A stretch of DNA of 53,981 nucleotides from Gemmatimonadota bacterium (GTDB lineage Bacteria; Gemmatimonadota; Gemmatimonadetes; Palauibacterales; KS3-K002): the NCBI GenBank assembly GCA_020344375.1, contig CP070823.1, positions 2,215,776-2,269,756 on the forward strand. The letters run 5' to 3'. The notes under the pieces were generated by a model, which saw nothing but the letters and a program-made list of their open reading frames with translations, searched no databases and was not told the origin of the DNA. Positions 8,778 through 17,824 of this stretch are shown one piece after another. Numbering within the stretch: position 1 is the first letter of the stretch; the number at the start of each line of letters is the position of its first letter. Both the position numbers and the translations under genes were made by a program.

Positions 8778-10188
8778 CCACATGGCTCCTCTGCAACTCA
8801 GCCAGCATGGCGTGGGCGACCTCACCGATGTCGCCAGCGCCGACGGTCATCAGGACATCGCCCTCCCGCAGCACGGCTTTCAGCGCTGCCAGCAGCTCGC
8901 TCAGGTCCTCAGCGTAGTGAACGCGGTCAGCGCCAATCTCCCTGTGCGCCGCCGCGACCACGAGCTCCGCCGACACACCAGGTATCGGCTCCTCGCGGGC
9001 GGCATAGATACCGGTGACGAACAGCACATCAGCGCCGGTCAGCACATGTGCGAAATCACCGGCAAACGCGCGCGTGCGGCTGTAGAGGTGCGGCTGGAAG
9101 GCGACCACGAGCCGCCGATCGCCGAACACCTGACTGGCCGTCTCCAGCGTCGCGGCGATCTCCGTGGGGTGGTGAGCGTAGTCGTCCACCACGGTGATGC
9201 CTCCCGCTTCACCGAGCGTCTGGAAGCGCCGCTCGACGCCCGTGAAGCTTGCAAGCGCCGACACCGCTGCTCGCGGGTCCTGCCCCAGCGCCAACACGAC
9301 GCCGAGGGCGGCCAGAGCATTGCGCACGTTGTGCCGGCCGCACAGGGCGAGCTCGAACTTGCCCAGCGGCTCGATGCCCCAGCGCACCGAGAACGTTGTC
9401 CGCGCCGGCTCATAGGAGATCGATTCGCCGCGCAGGTCCGCGTCGCTACCGAGGCCATAAGCCAATCCTCGCTCGCCCGCGACCTTCAGCTGCCGACGCG
9501 CCCCGGCGTCATCGACACAGGCGATCACGCGACCGTCTCCGGGGACACGGCCGGTGAATTGGTCGAAGGCGGCTTCCAACTCGGCGAGCGTGGCGTAGGT
9601 GTCGAGGTGCTCGGCCTCGACGGACGTCACCACCGCCAGCTTCGGCCGGAGCGATAGGAAGGCGCGGTCGTACTCATCCGCTTCCACAACGTAGGTCGTG
9701 CTGTGCCCTATGCGGGCGTTGCCACCCCAGGCCGCGACCCGGCCCCCCACAATCGCTGTGGGATCGACCCCGACGGCCTCCAGCGCCAGCGCGGTCAGGG
9801 CGCTAGTCGTGGTCTTGCCATGGGTTCCCGCTATGGCGATGAGCGATCCCGTGTTCACTAACTGGGCCAACGCCTCGCTGCGTTTCAGCACCGGCAGGTC
9901 TCGCGAGCGAGCCGCCTCCAACTCGGGATGGTCACCGCCGACCGCTGCGGTGTGGACCACAGCCGTGACCGCCTCCATATGCTCAGGGTCGTGTCCGCGG
10001 TACACGGTCATGCCCCGACGCTCGAGGTCTCGGGTCGTCTGGTTCGATTCCTGATCGCAGCCGCTCACCTTCGCACCGCGCGCCTCAAGCAGCAGCGCGA
10101 GTCCTGCCATCCCGGCACCACCAATCCCCATCAGGTGGATGGCAGATCCCTGGGCCACCAGCGTCGCCAGCTCGCCGTTCCCGCTCAC
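8770..10188 (-). CDS. murC: UDP-N-acetylmuramate--L-alanine ligase MurC
   Basis: MurC adds the first residue, L-alanine, to UDP-MurNAc in an ATP-dependent step in the cytosol. The N-terminal Rossmann motif GIGGAGMAGLA and the Mur-ligase P-loop GTHGKTTTSA are present, with the downstream EADEYDRAFL and YAHHPTEI motifs typical of MurC. I chose the GTG at 10188 because it overlaps the murG stop as GTGA and has GGAGG four bases upstream; a GTG at 10209 would add seven residues. With this start it is 472 residues, a normal length. Confidence 0.97.
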   Translation of the reverse strand: MSGNGELATLVAQGSAIHLMGIGGAGMAGLALLLEARGAKVSGCDQESNQTTRDLERRGMTVYRGHDPEHMEAVTAVVHTAAVGGDHPELEAARSRDLPVLKRSEALAQLVNTGSLIAIAGTHGKTTTSALTALALEAVGVDPTAIVGGRVAAWGGNARIGHSTTYVVEADEYDRAFLSLRPKLAVVTSVEAEHLDTYATLAELEAAFDQFTGRVPGDGRVIACVDDAGARRQLKVAGERGLAYGLGSDADLRGESISYEPARTTFSVRWGIEPLGKFELALCGRHNVRNALAALGVVLALGQDPRAAVSALASFTGVERRFQTLGEAGGITVVDDYAHHPTEIAATLETASQVFGDRRLVVAFQPHLYSRTRAFAGDFAHVLTGADVLFVTGIYAAREEPIPGVSAELVVAAAHREIGADRVHYAEDLSELLAALKAVLREGDVLMTVGAGDIGEVAHAMLAELQRSHVDA

Positions 10189-11324
10189 CGATCCTCCATC
10201 AGCCGCCACAGGTCAGTGGCGATCGCATCGGCGGCGTGCGGGTTACCGCACGATTCGGCGCCGCGCCTCATCCGCTCAAGCCGGCCCGGCTCGTTCAGCA
10301 AGTCGACCACAGTGTGCCACAATAGGCCCGGGGAGCGCGTGACCTCGAACTCCTCAAGCACGACAGCGGCACCCTGCGCCTGTAGAGATCTGGCGTTCCA
10401 GCGCTGATGGTCAGCGGCGGCGTGGGGCAACGGAATCAACACCGAGGGAACGCCCCAGGCGCACAACTCGGCCAGCGCCAGGGCGCCGGCGCGGGACACC
10501 GCCAGCGCAGCGACCTCCAGAGCTCTCTCCATCTCGTGGATGTAGGGTACGGCTCTCACCGGGACCTGCACGCCGAGGACGGCCAGGCGGTCCGACACCG
10601 CCGCGTGGTGGGCCGGCCCCGTAGACCAGAGCAGCTGCGCATCCTCAGGCAGCGGCGGCAAGTCACCTCGGTTCACGGCTTCGAGGGCGGCGATGAGCAT
10701 CTCGTTGATGGGGCGCGCGCCCTGGCTGCCGCCCACAACGAGCACCGCGGGCCCTGGCCCGAGGCCGAACTGGGCACGCACCGAATCGGGATGCGGCCGC
10801 TGGTCAGGCCAGCGGATGGGGTTCCCGAGAGCGCGAACGATGGTGTCAGGACCCGGCCACAGGTGCTTCATCGCTTCCACATAACCCAAGTGCAGTTGAT
10901 CCACGTACGGGGCCAGCCAACGGGTCGTGAGGCCCGGGTAGCTGTTCTGCTCCTGTATCGCCGTGGGCAGGCCGCGGAGGACTGCCCAGGCGACCACCGG
11001 GCCCGCCGCGTATCCGCCTGTTCCCACCACGAGGTGCGGAGCGAACGTCCCGAAGAGGCGGTGTAACTCCCGGACGCTCCGGATCGCGCTGGGCAACAGC
11101 CGCCAGTTCCGCCACGGCCGGCGGCGATAGATCGGTTCCAGTGGCAACAGACAGTGCGCCACTCCCCTTTCCGGGAGGATCCGCGCCTCGACGCCTCGCT
11201 GTGCGCCGACCAGCAGTATCTCGATCTCCTCACGCGCCAAGCGTTCCAGAGCCTCGGCCAGGTTGAGGGCCGGGTAGAGGTGCCCGCCTGTTCCACCGCC
11301 AGCGATGATCGCACGGTAGCCCAC
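10185..11324 (-). CDS. murG: Lipid II synthase MurG (GlcNAc transferase)
   Basis: MurG transfers GlcNAc from UDP-GlcNAc onto lipid I at the inner face of the membrane. The glycine loop GGGTGGHLYPA lies at the N-terminus, TGGYAAGPVV follows, and the C-terminal donor-binding region reads VSRAGALALAELCAWG with DHQ further on. The protein is 379 residues, normal for the family. The start is a GTG four bases after the ftsW stop, with only a weak SD, so translation is probably coupled to ftsW. Confidence 0.97.
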   Translation of the reverse strand: MGYRAIIAGGGTGGHLYPALNLAEALERLAREEIEILLVGAQRGVEARILPERGVAHCLLPLEPIYRRRPWRNWRLLPSAIRSVRELHRLFGTFAPHLVVGTGGYAAGPVVAWAVLRGLPTAIQEQNSYPGLTTRWLAPYVDQLHLGYVEAMKHLWPGPDTIVRALGNPIRWPDQRPHPDSVRAQFGLGPGPAVLVVGGSQGARPINEMLIAALEAVNRGDLPPLPEDAQLLWSTGPAHHAAVSDRLAVLGVQVPVRAVPYIHEMERALEVAALAVSRAGALALAELCAWGVPSVLIPLPHAAADHQRWNARSLQAQGAAVVLEEFEVTRSPGLLWHTVVDLLNEPGRLERMRRGAESCGNPHAADAIATDLWRLMEDR

Positions 11325-11328
11325 GTCA

Positions 11329-12477
11329 TCACGTCCGCCAGCTGCCGACGTTGAGGAGGATACCCACCGCCGCCAGCGAGACCACGAGACTCGAGCCGCC
11401 GTAACTGATGAACGGGAAGGTCACTCCCGTTGTCGGCAGCAAGCCCAAACTCACGCCCATATGCATCAACGCGCTGACCACGATGAGCGCCGTGAGGCCC
11501 ACGGCCAGCAGATAACCGAACACGTCCGGCGCTCGCCGCGCGATTCTCAGACCCAGAACGCCCAGCACGGCCACCGAGAGCGCAACCGTCCCTACCCCCA
11601 CGAGGCCCCACTCCTCGGCGATGATCGCAAAGGCGAAATCGTTGTGGGGCTCGGGAAGGAAGAAGTACTTTTGTGCGCTCTCACCGTAGCCCACCCCGAG
11701 TACGCCGCCCGAGCCCACGGCGATCAGCGACTGTCGCAGCTGGTAGCCCACCCCGCTCGGATCCGACCCGGCATCCAAGAACGTGACGAGCCGTGCCATG
11801 CGGTAGCTCGCGGCCTGGATCCACTCCCAGAAGAGTGGAAGCGCTATCAGCCCCAGCAAGATGAAGTGACCGATCCGTGCACCCGCCGTGAACAGCACGA
11901 TGGCGCAGAGCAGCCCGATCAACGCCGCCGACGACAGATCCGGCTCGAGCACGATCAGAAAGGCCACCGGCAGATAGATGACGCCGAAAGCCGCTAGTCC
12001 CCAACGGAGGCTGCGAAGCCGCTCGCCCTTCTTCGCCGCCAGCGCCGCCGCCCAGATCACCATCACCAGCTTGGCCAGCTCTGACGGCTGCACTTGCACC
12101 CCAAGGTCCAGCCAGCGGCGCGCTCCGTTGCGCGGTGGCGCGATCGCTTCCGTGCCCGGGAGCACCAGCACGAAGAGCGCCAGCAGCGTCACGCCGAGCA
12201 GCGGCCAAGCGAGGCGCCGATAGATCCGGTAGTCGAGACGCGCAAGCACATAGAGGACCAGCAAGCCGACCAGCGCCTTGCTCGCCTGCTGACGCAGGTA
12301 GTAGTGGTCCGGCAAGCCCTGCTTCTGAGCCAGGAAGGAGCTCGCGCTGTACACGGTGATCAGGCCAACGAGCACGAGAAACACGGTGATCGCCAGCAGC
12401 ATCCCGGCATCACGTCTGGCGCTGCCTGCCGCCGGCACGTATGCATCGACCGCTAGAGATGCAGCGAGGTCCTTCAT
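11329..12477 (-). CDS. ftsW: SEDS glycosyltransferase FtsW
   Basis: FtsW polymerises lipid II at the septum together with FtsI. The 382-residue sequence shows about ten membrane helices and the SEDS signature TTGVTFPFISYGGSS near the C-terminus; AQKYFFLPEPHNDFAFAII is the conserved extracytoplasmic loop. An N-terminal cytosolic stretch of about 20 residues precedes the first helix. It overlaps murD by 4 nt and is followed by murG. Confidence 0.97.
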   Translation of the reverse strand: MKDLAASLAVDAYVPAAGSARRDAGMLLAITVFLVLVGLITVYSASSFLAQKQGLPDHYYLRQQASKALVGLLVLYVLARLDYRIYRRLAWPLLGVTLLALFVLVLPGTEAIAPPRNGARRWLDLGVQVQPSELAKLVMVIWAAALAAKKGERLRSLRWGLAAFGVIYLPVAFLIVLEPDLSSAALIGLLCAIVLFTAGARIGHFILLGLIALPLFWEWIQAASYRMARLVTFLDAGSDPSGVGYQLRQSLIAVGSGGVLGVGYGESAQKYFFLPEPHNDFAFAIIAEEWGLVGVGTVALSVAVLGVLGLRIARRAPDVFGYLLAVGLTALIVVSALMHMGVSLGLLPTTGVTFPFISYGGSSLVVSLAAVGILLNVGSWRT

Positions 12478-13856
12478 GACAGCTCTCGACCCGCCAGATC
12501 TGCGAAACGCTCTCCGCGTTCCTCGTAGTTACGGAACATGTCGAAACTGGCGCAGGCAGGCGCGAGAAGAACGGCGTCGCCCGGCTGCGCCAGCTCAACT
12601 GCCCGACGCATTACCTCTTCGAAGGGCCCGTCCTCTCTGATGAGCTGCACCTTACTGCCAAGCTCCGCTCCGATCTGTGCCGCCGCTTCGCCGAATGCCA
12701 CCACCGCGCGCACCCGGCCCCGCATATCGGGCAGTAGGCTGGCGAACGTCTCACCCTTGGGCCGGCCACCGAGCAGGAGCACCACCGGGCGCTCGAGCGA
12801 GCGCAGCGCCATACGCGTCGACGCGACGTTCGTCGCCTTCGAGTCATCGATCCAGAGCACCCCGTCTCTCTCCGCGACCGGCTGGAGGCGGTGCGGCAGC
12901 GGCTCGAACCCTCGCAGGGCATCCCGCACGGCCGAAGCGGGAACGTGCACGAACGTGGCGACGAGGACGGTGGCCAGGGCGTTAGCCACGTTGTGAGCTC
13001 CCAGCAACCTCAGTTCACTCTTGTTGACCAAATCCACCTTCTCGCCGCCACAGCGCGTCACCAGCATGCCGTCCGGCTCGAGGAAAGCTCCTTCTTCATC
13101 GCGCTCAAGTCGTGAGGAGACCCGGAAGTAGCGCGCGCTTCCGGGAATTCTTTCCGCCAAGCGCCGCACACCTTCATCCTCGCCGTTGAGGACCCAGCGG
13201 CTCTCGGAGTCCGCGTTATCGAACAGCCGTGCTTTGGCCGCGTAGTAGTCCTCAACGTCGACGTGCCAATCGAGATGATCCGGACACAGGTTGAGGAAGA
13301 CGCCGATCGCCGGCTTGAACCTGTCGATCAGCGCCAGCTGGAACGAGCTTACCTCGGCTACGACCCATTCGTATCCCGCGTCCTGATCGGCAGCCAACTC
13401 CGAGAGCGCACGCCCGATATTCCCGCCCACACCGACGCGCGTACCGCCATGCTCGAGCATCGCGCCGGTCCAAGCCGTGGTCGTCGTCTTTCCGTTCGTC
13501 CCCGTGATCGCAATCATCGGCGCGTCGAGAAACCTGAAGGCGAGCTCGAGTTCGGAGATCATCGGCCGCTCGCGTAGGCCGGGCACCTGGAACACCTCGG
13601 CGCTCGGCGGTATGCCCGGGCTCACGACCACCAAGTCGCAGCGCTCCAACTGCCCGGCGTCGTGCCGACCTAATTCCACCTCGACCTGCGGGCCGCGCAG
13701 CCCCTTGGTCTGCGCGCGGAGCTCCTGAGTGTCCGCCACATCACTGGCGTACACCGAGGCGCCGGCCTGTGCGAGCAGCCGCGTCGCCGCGCGGCCGCTA
13801 CGGCCAAGTCCCAGCACGCCCACGTGCAGCTCCGACCATGCCTCGGGTGTCTTCAC
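12474..13856 (-). CDS. murD: UDP-N-acetylmuramoylalanine--D-glutamate ligase MurD
   Basis: MurD adds D-glutamate to UDP-MurNAc-L-Ala. The N-terminal Rossmann motif GLGRSGRAATRLLAQAG, the P-loop GTNGKTTTTAW, CPDHLDWH and DDSKATN are all present, in the MurD order. It is 460 residues, with a GTG start that overlaps the mraY stop by 4 nt. It sits between mraY and ftsW as in most dcw clusters. Confidence 0.97.
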   Translation of the reverse strand: MKTPEAWSELHVGVLGLGRSGRAATRLLAQAGASVYASDVADTQELRAQTKGLRGPQVEVELGRHDAGQLERCDLVVVSPGIPPSAEVFQVPGLRERPMISELELAFRFLDAPMIAITGTNGKTTTTAWTGAMLEHGGTRVGVGGNIGRALSELAADQDAGYEWVVAEVSSFQLALIDRFKPAIGVFLNLCPDHLDWHVDVEDYYAAKARLFDNADSESRWVLNGEDEGVRRLAERIPGSARYFRVSSRLERDEEGAFLEPDGMLVTRCGGEKVDLVNKSELRLLGAHNVANALATVLVATFVHVPASAVRDALRGFEPLPHRLQPVAERDGVLWIDDSKATNVASTRMALRSLERPVVLLLGGRPKGETFASLLPDMRGRVRAVVAFGEAAAQIGAELGSKVQLIREDGPFEEVMRRAVELAQPGDAVLLAPACASFDMFRNYEERGERFADLAGRELS

Positions 13857-14959
13857 CGTATCTTAAGCGTGCTGAGCGCGATCAACGCGCACAGCACCCC
13901 CGCGATCCAGAAGCGAACGACGACCTTGGACTCTGACCAGCCGAGCTGCTCGAAGTGATGGTGCAGCGGCGCCATGCGGAAGACGCGACGCCCCTGACCG
14001 AAACGTCTTCGCGTGTACTTGAACCAGCTCGTCTGCAGGATGACGGACAGCGCCTCCACGACGAACACCGCCCCAATGATCAAGAGCAAGAACTCTCCCT
14101 TGATCAGCACCGCCACGGTGCCCAGCGCCCCGCCCATGGCGAGTGAGCCGGTGTCACCCATGAACACCTCAGCGGGATGGCTGTTGAACCAGAGGAACCC
14201 GAGCGCGCCGCCCGCCAGCGCGGCGCAAAACACCGACAACTCGCCCACACCAGGGAGATAGAAGAGACCCAGGTACTGGGAGGCATCGACTCGGCCGATC
14301 AGATAGGCGAACAAGCCAAACGTACCGCCCGCGATCGCCGCCAGGCCGGCCGCGAGTCCGTCGAGCCCGTCCGTCAGGTTCACGGCGTTCGCGCTGCCGC
14401 TGACGACCAAGGCGACGAAGGGGATGAAGAACGGTGCCCAGATCACCAGCCTCCACTCCTTGAAGAAGGGCAGCGTGGTGTGATTTATCGGGTAGTCACT
14501 GAGCGGATACGTCCAGATGAGCAGCCCGAGTAACAGGCCGAGGAGTAGCTGACCCACCAGCTTGTAGCGCGCCACCAAGCCACGCGACTCGCGCCGCACC
14601 ACCTTCAGGTAGTCGTCCGCGAAGCCCAAGAGGCCCATGACCGAGGTAAGACCGAGGGCGATGAGCACGTAGGCGTTGTCCATGCGCGCCCATAGGACCG
14701 TCGGAACGATCACCGACGCCAGGATGATCAGCCCTCCCATGGTGGGCGTGCCCGCCTTGGCCAGATGCGCGTGCGGCCCATCCAGCCGGATCACCTGGCC
14801 AATGCCCTGGCCCCGCAACCAAGACAGGATCGGCGGTCCAGCCAGGAAGGCTATGATCAGCGCCGTCAGCATAGCTCCGCCGGCCCTGAACGTGATGTAC
14901 TGGAACAGGTTGAAGACGATGTGCTTGTCGGCCAGCGGAAACAGGAATTCGTATAACAC
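13853..14959 (-). CDS. mraY: Phospho-MurNAc-pentapeptide translocase MraY
   Basis: MraY makes lipid I by moving phospho-MurNAc-pentapeptide onto undecaprenyl phosphate. The Mg-binding FADDYLKV motif, NAVNLTDGLDGLA and the cytosolic MAPLHHHFEQLGW loop are conserved, with about ten membrane helices across 368 residues. The GTG start lies 10 nt after the murF stop. Nothing unusual is seen. Confidence 0.98.
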   Translation of the reverse strand: MLYEFLFPLADKHIVFNLFQYITFRAGGAMLTALIIAFLAGPPILSWLRGQGIGQVIRLDGPHAHLAKAGTPTMGGLIILASVIVPTVLWARMDNAYVLIALGLTSVMGLLGFADDYLKVVRRESRGLVARYKLVGQLLLGLLLGLLIWTYPLSDYPINHTTLPFFKEWRLVIWAPFFIPFVALVVSGSANAVNLTDGLDGLAAGLAAIAGGTFGLFAYLIGRVDASQYLGLFYLPGVGELSVFCAALAGGALGFLWFNSHPAEVFMGDTGSLAMGGALGTVAVLIKGEFLLLIIGAVFVVEALSVILQTSWFKYTRRRFGQGRRVFRMAPLHHHFEQLGWSESKVVVRFWIAGVLCALIALSTLKIR

Positions 14960-14969
14960 GTCGACCTCG

Positions 14970-16367
14970 CTAACCGTGCGTTCCGGAAATCCTCAGCCGT
15001 CCCTTTCCACCGAAGTCACGCTCGAAGAGCGGAATCGCCCGCTCGAACTTCTTGGCGCGGGATGCCTTGATGAGCACGACCTCGTCGCCGCGCAACCGAG
15101 CCGAGAGCTTGCAGTAGGCGTCCTCGAAGTCGTCGGCCCTGATCAGGCGCTCTCCCAGCTCGCTTGCCATCCCTGCGAACCCTGTAACGAACTCGCCGGT
15201 CGCAGCGATGAGCTCGATCCCCTCGTCAGCGATCCACCGCGCTACCCGCCCGTGCAGCATCTGCGACTCCTCGCCGAGCTCTAACATCGTCCCCGCCAGC
15301 ACCGCGCGGCGGCGACCCGCCGCCAGCGCGGAGAGCGAGTCGAGCGCAGCCCGGAAGGAAGCCGGGTTGGCGTTATAGCAATCGACGAGCAGCGTCAGAT
15401 CGCCGAGCTGGCGCAGCTCGCCCCGCATGGGCGGCAGCTTCACCGTGGCCAGCCGCTGTGCTGCCTGCCGCGCGTCGACTCCGAGAAGCTGCGCCACCTG
15501 CAGAGCGAACAGAGCGTCACGGATCAGGTGGGCTCCGAAGCCCGCCAGCCGGAAGTCGACCCCGGACCAACGCCAGGCGACCCCGTCCGCCGACACCGAC
15601 CAGCTTTCCGGCCTCACGTCCGCCTCGGGGCTCAGTCCGACGGTGCGCACCTCCGCGAGCCGCTGACGTGCCAGCTGGACCAGATCAGCAGGTTCGTCGC
15701 AGACCAGCGCTTGCCCGCTCACGCGCAGGTTCGAGAGCAGCGCGAGCTTCTCCTCCATGACACCTTGCAGATCCCCCAATCCCTCGAGATGGCCCTCGCT
15801 CACGGACGTGATCACGGCAAAGTCGGGCTCGGCGATTCGGGCGAGCAGGTCGATCTCACCTGCCTGGTTCGAGGCGAGCTCGAGCAACCAGACACCCGAA
15901 CGTTCCGGCGCAGCCAGGATCGACAGCGGTAACCCTACCAGGTTGTTGTAGTTGCCCGGACTGGCGTAGGCGCCAGGGCCGAGCGCCGCCGCGGTCAACT
16001 CGCGCGTGGTGGTCTTGCCGCTAGTCCCCGTGATGGCGACGACCTTAGGGTCCAGCGCCCGTCTCCGCACCGCGGCAAGCTGGCCGAGTGCGCGAAGCGT
16101 GTCGTCAACCACGAAGAGCTCGAACTCATCCGCCAAACCGTGCGGCCGGTGCTCTGCCACCGCGCCCGGTGCCCCGGCCGCCGCCGCTGCCGCCACGAAC
16201 TCGACACCGTCGAACCGTTCCCCACGCAACGCGACGAAGAGCTCACCGGGCCGCAAGGTGCGCGTATCAGTGGAGACACCCTCGTAGACCCTGGGCTCTT
16301 GCCCTGTCGCAGGGATTCCGAGCGCCTCAGCGATGCGCTCGCTGGTCCAGGAGAACCGTGGCATCAC
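14970..16367 (-). CDS. murF: UDP-MurNAc-tripeptide--D-Ala-D-Ala ligase MurF
   Basis: MurF attaches D-Ala-D-Ala to complete the UDP-MurNAc-pentapeptide. The N-terminal substrate domain contains STDTRTLRPGELFVALRGER, the P-loop is GTSGKTTTREL, and the C-terminal part has DCYNANPASFRAAL, typical of MurF. It is 465 residues. GTG (16367) and ATG (16364) are adjacent start options, both overlapping the murE stop. The D-Ala-D-Ala ligase gene that supplies its substrate is not in this window. Confidence 0.97.
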   Translation of the reverse strand: MMPRFSWTSERIAEALGIPATGQEPRVYEGVSTDTRTLRPGELFVALRGERFDGVEFVAAAAAAGAPGAVAEHRPHGLADEFELFVVDDTLRALGQLAAVRRRALDPKVVAITGTSGKTTTRELTAAALGPGAYASPGNYNNLVGLPLSILAAPERSGVWLLELASNQAGEIDLLARIAEPDFAVITSVSEGHLEGLGDLQGVMEEKLALLSNLRVSGQALVCDEPADLVQLARQRLAEVRTVGLSPEADVRPESWSVSADGVAWRWSGVDFRLAGFGAHLIRDALFALQVAQLLGVDARQAAQRLATVKLPPMRGELRQLGDLTLLVDCYNANPASFRAALDSLSALAAGRRRAVLAGTMLELGEESQMLHGRVARWIADEGIELIAATGEFVTGFAGMASELGERLIRADDFEDAYCKLSARLRGDEVVLIKASRAKKFERAIPLFERDFGGKGRLRISGTHG

Positions 16368-17824
16368 GCTTGCGCCCGCCCTCGAGAAAGGAGCTCGTTC
16401 ACAATCACGGCCTCGTCGAACGGCCTTCGCTCCGTGCCGACGACCTGATACGTCTCGTGACCTTTACCTGCCAGCAGAACCGCGTCGTCCTGCTCGGCGA
16501 TCTCCAGAGCCCGGGCGATCGCCGCCCGACGGTCGACGATGCGCTCGTGGGCTGCCGATCCGAGACCCGGCAGGATCTCGGCAACGATCGCTTCCGGCCG
16601 TTCAGTTCTCGGGTTGTCCGAGGTGACAACCGTGTAGTCGGCGCCCTCGGCCGCCGCCCGGCCCATCAGCGGCCGTTTCCCGCGGTCACGGTCACCACCG
16701 CAGCCGAAGACCACGATGAGCCGCCCGGCTACGAGCGGCCGAACCGCCGCCAGCGCGCGACGCAGCGCATCTGGCGTGTGCGCGTAGTCCCGCAGGACCA
16801 GCGGCGCCCGACTCAGGACCTCCAACCGGCCCGGCACCGACCGGACGGTCGCCAGCGCTCTCGCCACCGCCAGCAGGTCCAGGCCGAGAACGCCGGCGAC
16901 CGCCGCCGCCGCCAACGCGTTCCGGACGTTGAACTCACCGACCAGCGGCAGCTCGACCTCCGCTTCGCCGCCCGGCCCGACCAACGTCCAGCGTGAGCCC
17001 CCAGGCCCGAGACGCACACCTCGGGCTGCGTACTCCGCCTCGGCCTCCTGGCCGTAACGGACCCGGCGAACGCGCACCTCCAGGCCCTGCCACGCAGGCT
17101 CGTCTGCGTTCAGGACGAGCGTGCCGTCAGCAGCAACCAGTTCCGTCAGGCGCCACTTCGTCGCGCGGTACTCCTCGAAGTCGGCGTGGTAGTCGAGGTG
17201 ATCGCGGCTGAGGTTAGTCAAGACGCCCACCTCAAAGCTCACACCGTCCACGCGGTACTGGGACAGCGCGTGTGACGAAACCTCCGCGACCACGCACTCC
17301 ACACCCTCATCCTTCAGTTCCGCGAGCCGACGCGCGAACTCCACGGGACCCGGCGTCGTCAGTTGCGTGGCCTCGCACTCACCTGAAGCGGTCAGAATGC
17401 CGAGCGTGCCGATCGACGCGGTTGGGAGGTGTCGGGACAGGATGTGCCGGGCGAGGTAAACAGTGGTCGTCTTGCCGTTCGTCCCGGTCACACCGACGAG
17501 CCGCAACCCGGCTGCCGGCTCTCCAAACACGATTTGCGCCGCGATCGCCGTGGCGCGCCGCGTGTCGGTGACGCAGATCTGAGACAGGTCGAGCCCGGCC
17601 TGGGGATCCTCGACCAGAGCCGCTACGGCACCTGCCTCAGCCGCGTCCTCGAGGAATCTGTGCCCGTCATTGACGAAACCACGGATCGCGCAGTAGAGAT
17701 CCCCGGCTCGCACCTCGCGCGAGTCATCGCTGATCCCCGTCACCGCGACATCCAAGCGCGGCTGGGGCATGGCCAGCAGTCCGCGAGACTGAAGGCGTGC
17801 AAGGATACCGCCGACAGGAATCAC
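16364..17824 (-). CDS. murE: UDP-MurNAc-tripeptide synthetase MurE (meso-DAP type)
   Basis: MurE adds the third stem-peptide residue. The P-loop is GTNGKTTTVYL, and SRDHLDYH and the C-terminal GKGHETYQ are typical. The specificity motif reads DNPR (VTSDNPRTERPEAI), the signature of enzymes that use meso-diaminopimelate rather than lysine, as expected for a diderm. It is 486 residues with a GTG start overlapping the ftsI stop by 4 nt. Confidence 0.97.
   Translation of the reverse strand: MIPVGGILARLQSRGLLAMPQPRLDVAVTGISDDSREVRAGDLYCAIRGFVNDGHRFLEDAAEAGAVAALVEDPQAGLDLSQICVTDTRRATAIAAQIVFGEPAAGLRLVGVTGTNGKTTTVYLARHILSRHLPTASIGTLGILTASGECEATQLTTPGPVEFARRLAELKDEGVECVVAEVSSHALSQYRVDGVSFEVGVLTNLSRDHLDYHADFEEYRATKWRLTELVAADGTLVLNADEPAWQGLEVRVRRVRYGQEAEAEYAARGVRLGPGGSRWTLVGPGGEAEVELPLVGEFNVRNALAAAAVAGVLGLDLLAVARALATVRSVPGRLEVLSRAPLVLRDYAHTPDALRRALAAVRPLVAGRLIVVFGCGGDRDRGKRPLMGRAAAEGADYTVVTSDNPRTERPEAIVAEILPGLGSAAHERIVDRRAAIARALEIAEQDDAVLLAGKGHETYQVVGTERRPFDEAVIVNELLSRGRAQA

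Noticed and set aside
8542-9657. A 371-codon plus-strand open frame over murB and murC.
   Set aside because: It is antisense to two well-conserved enzymes, with His/Arg-rich low-complexity translation typical of a shadow frame.
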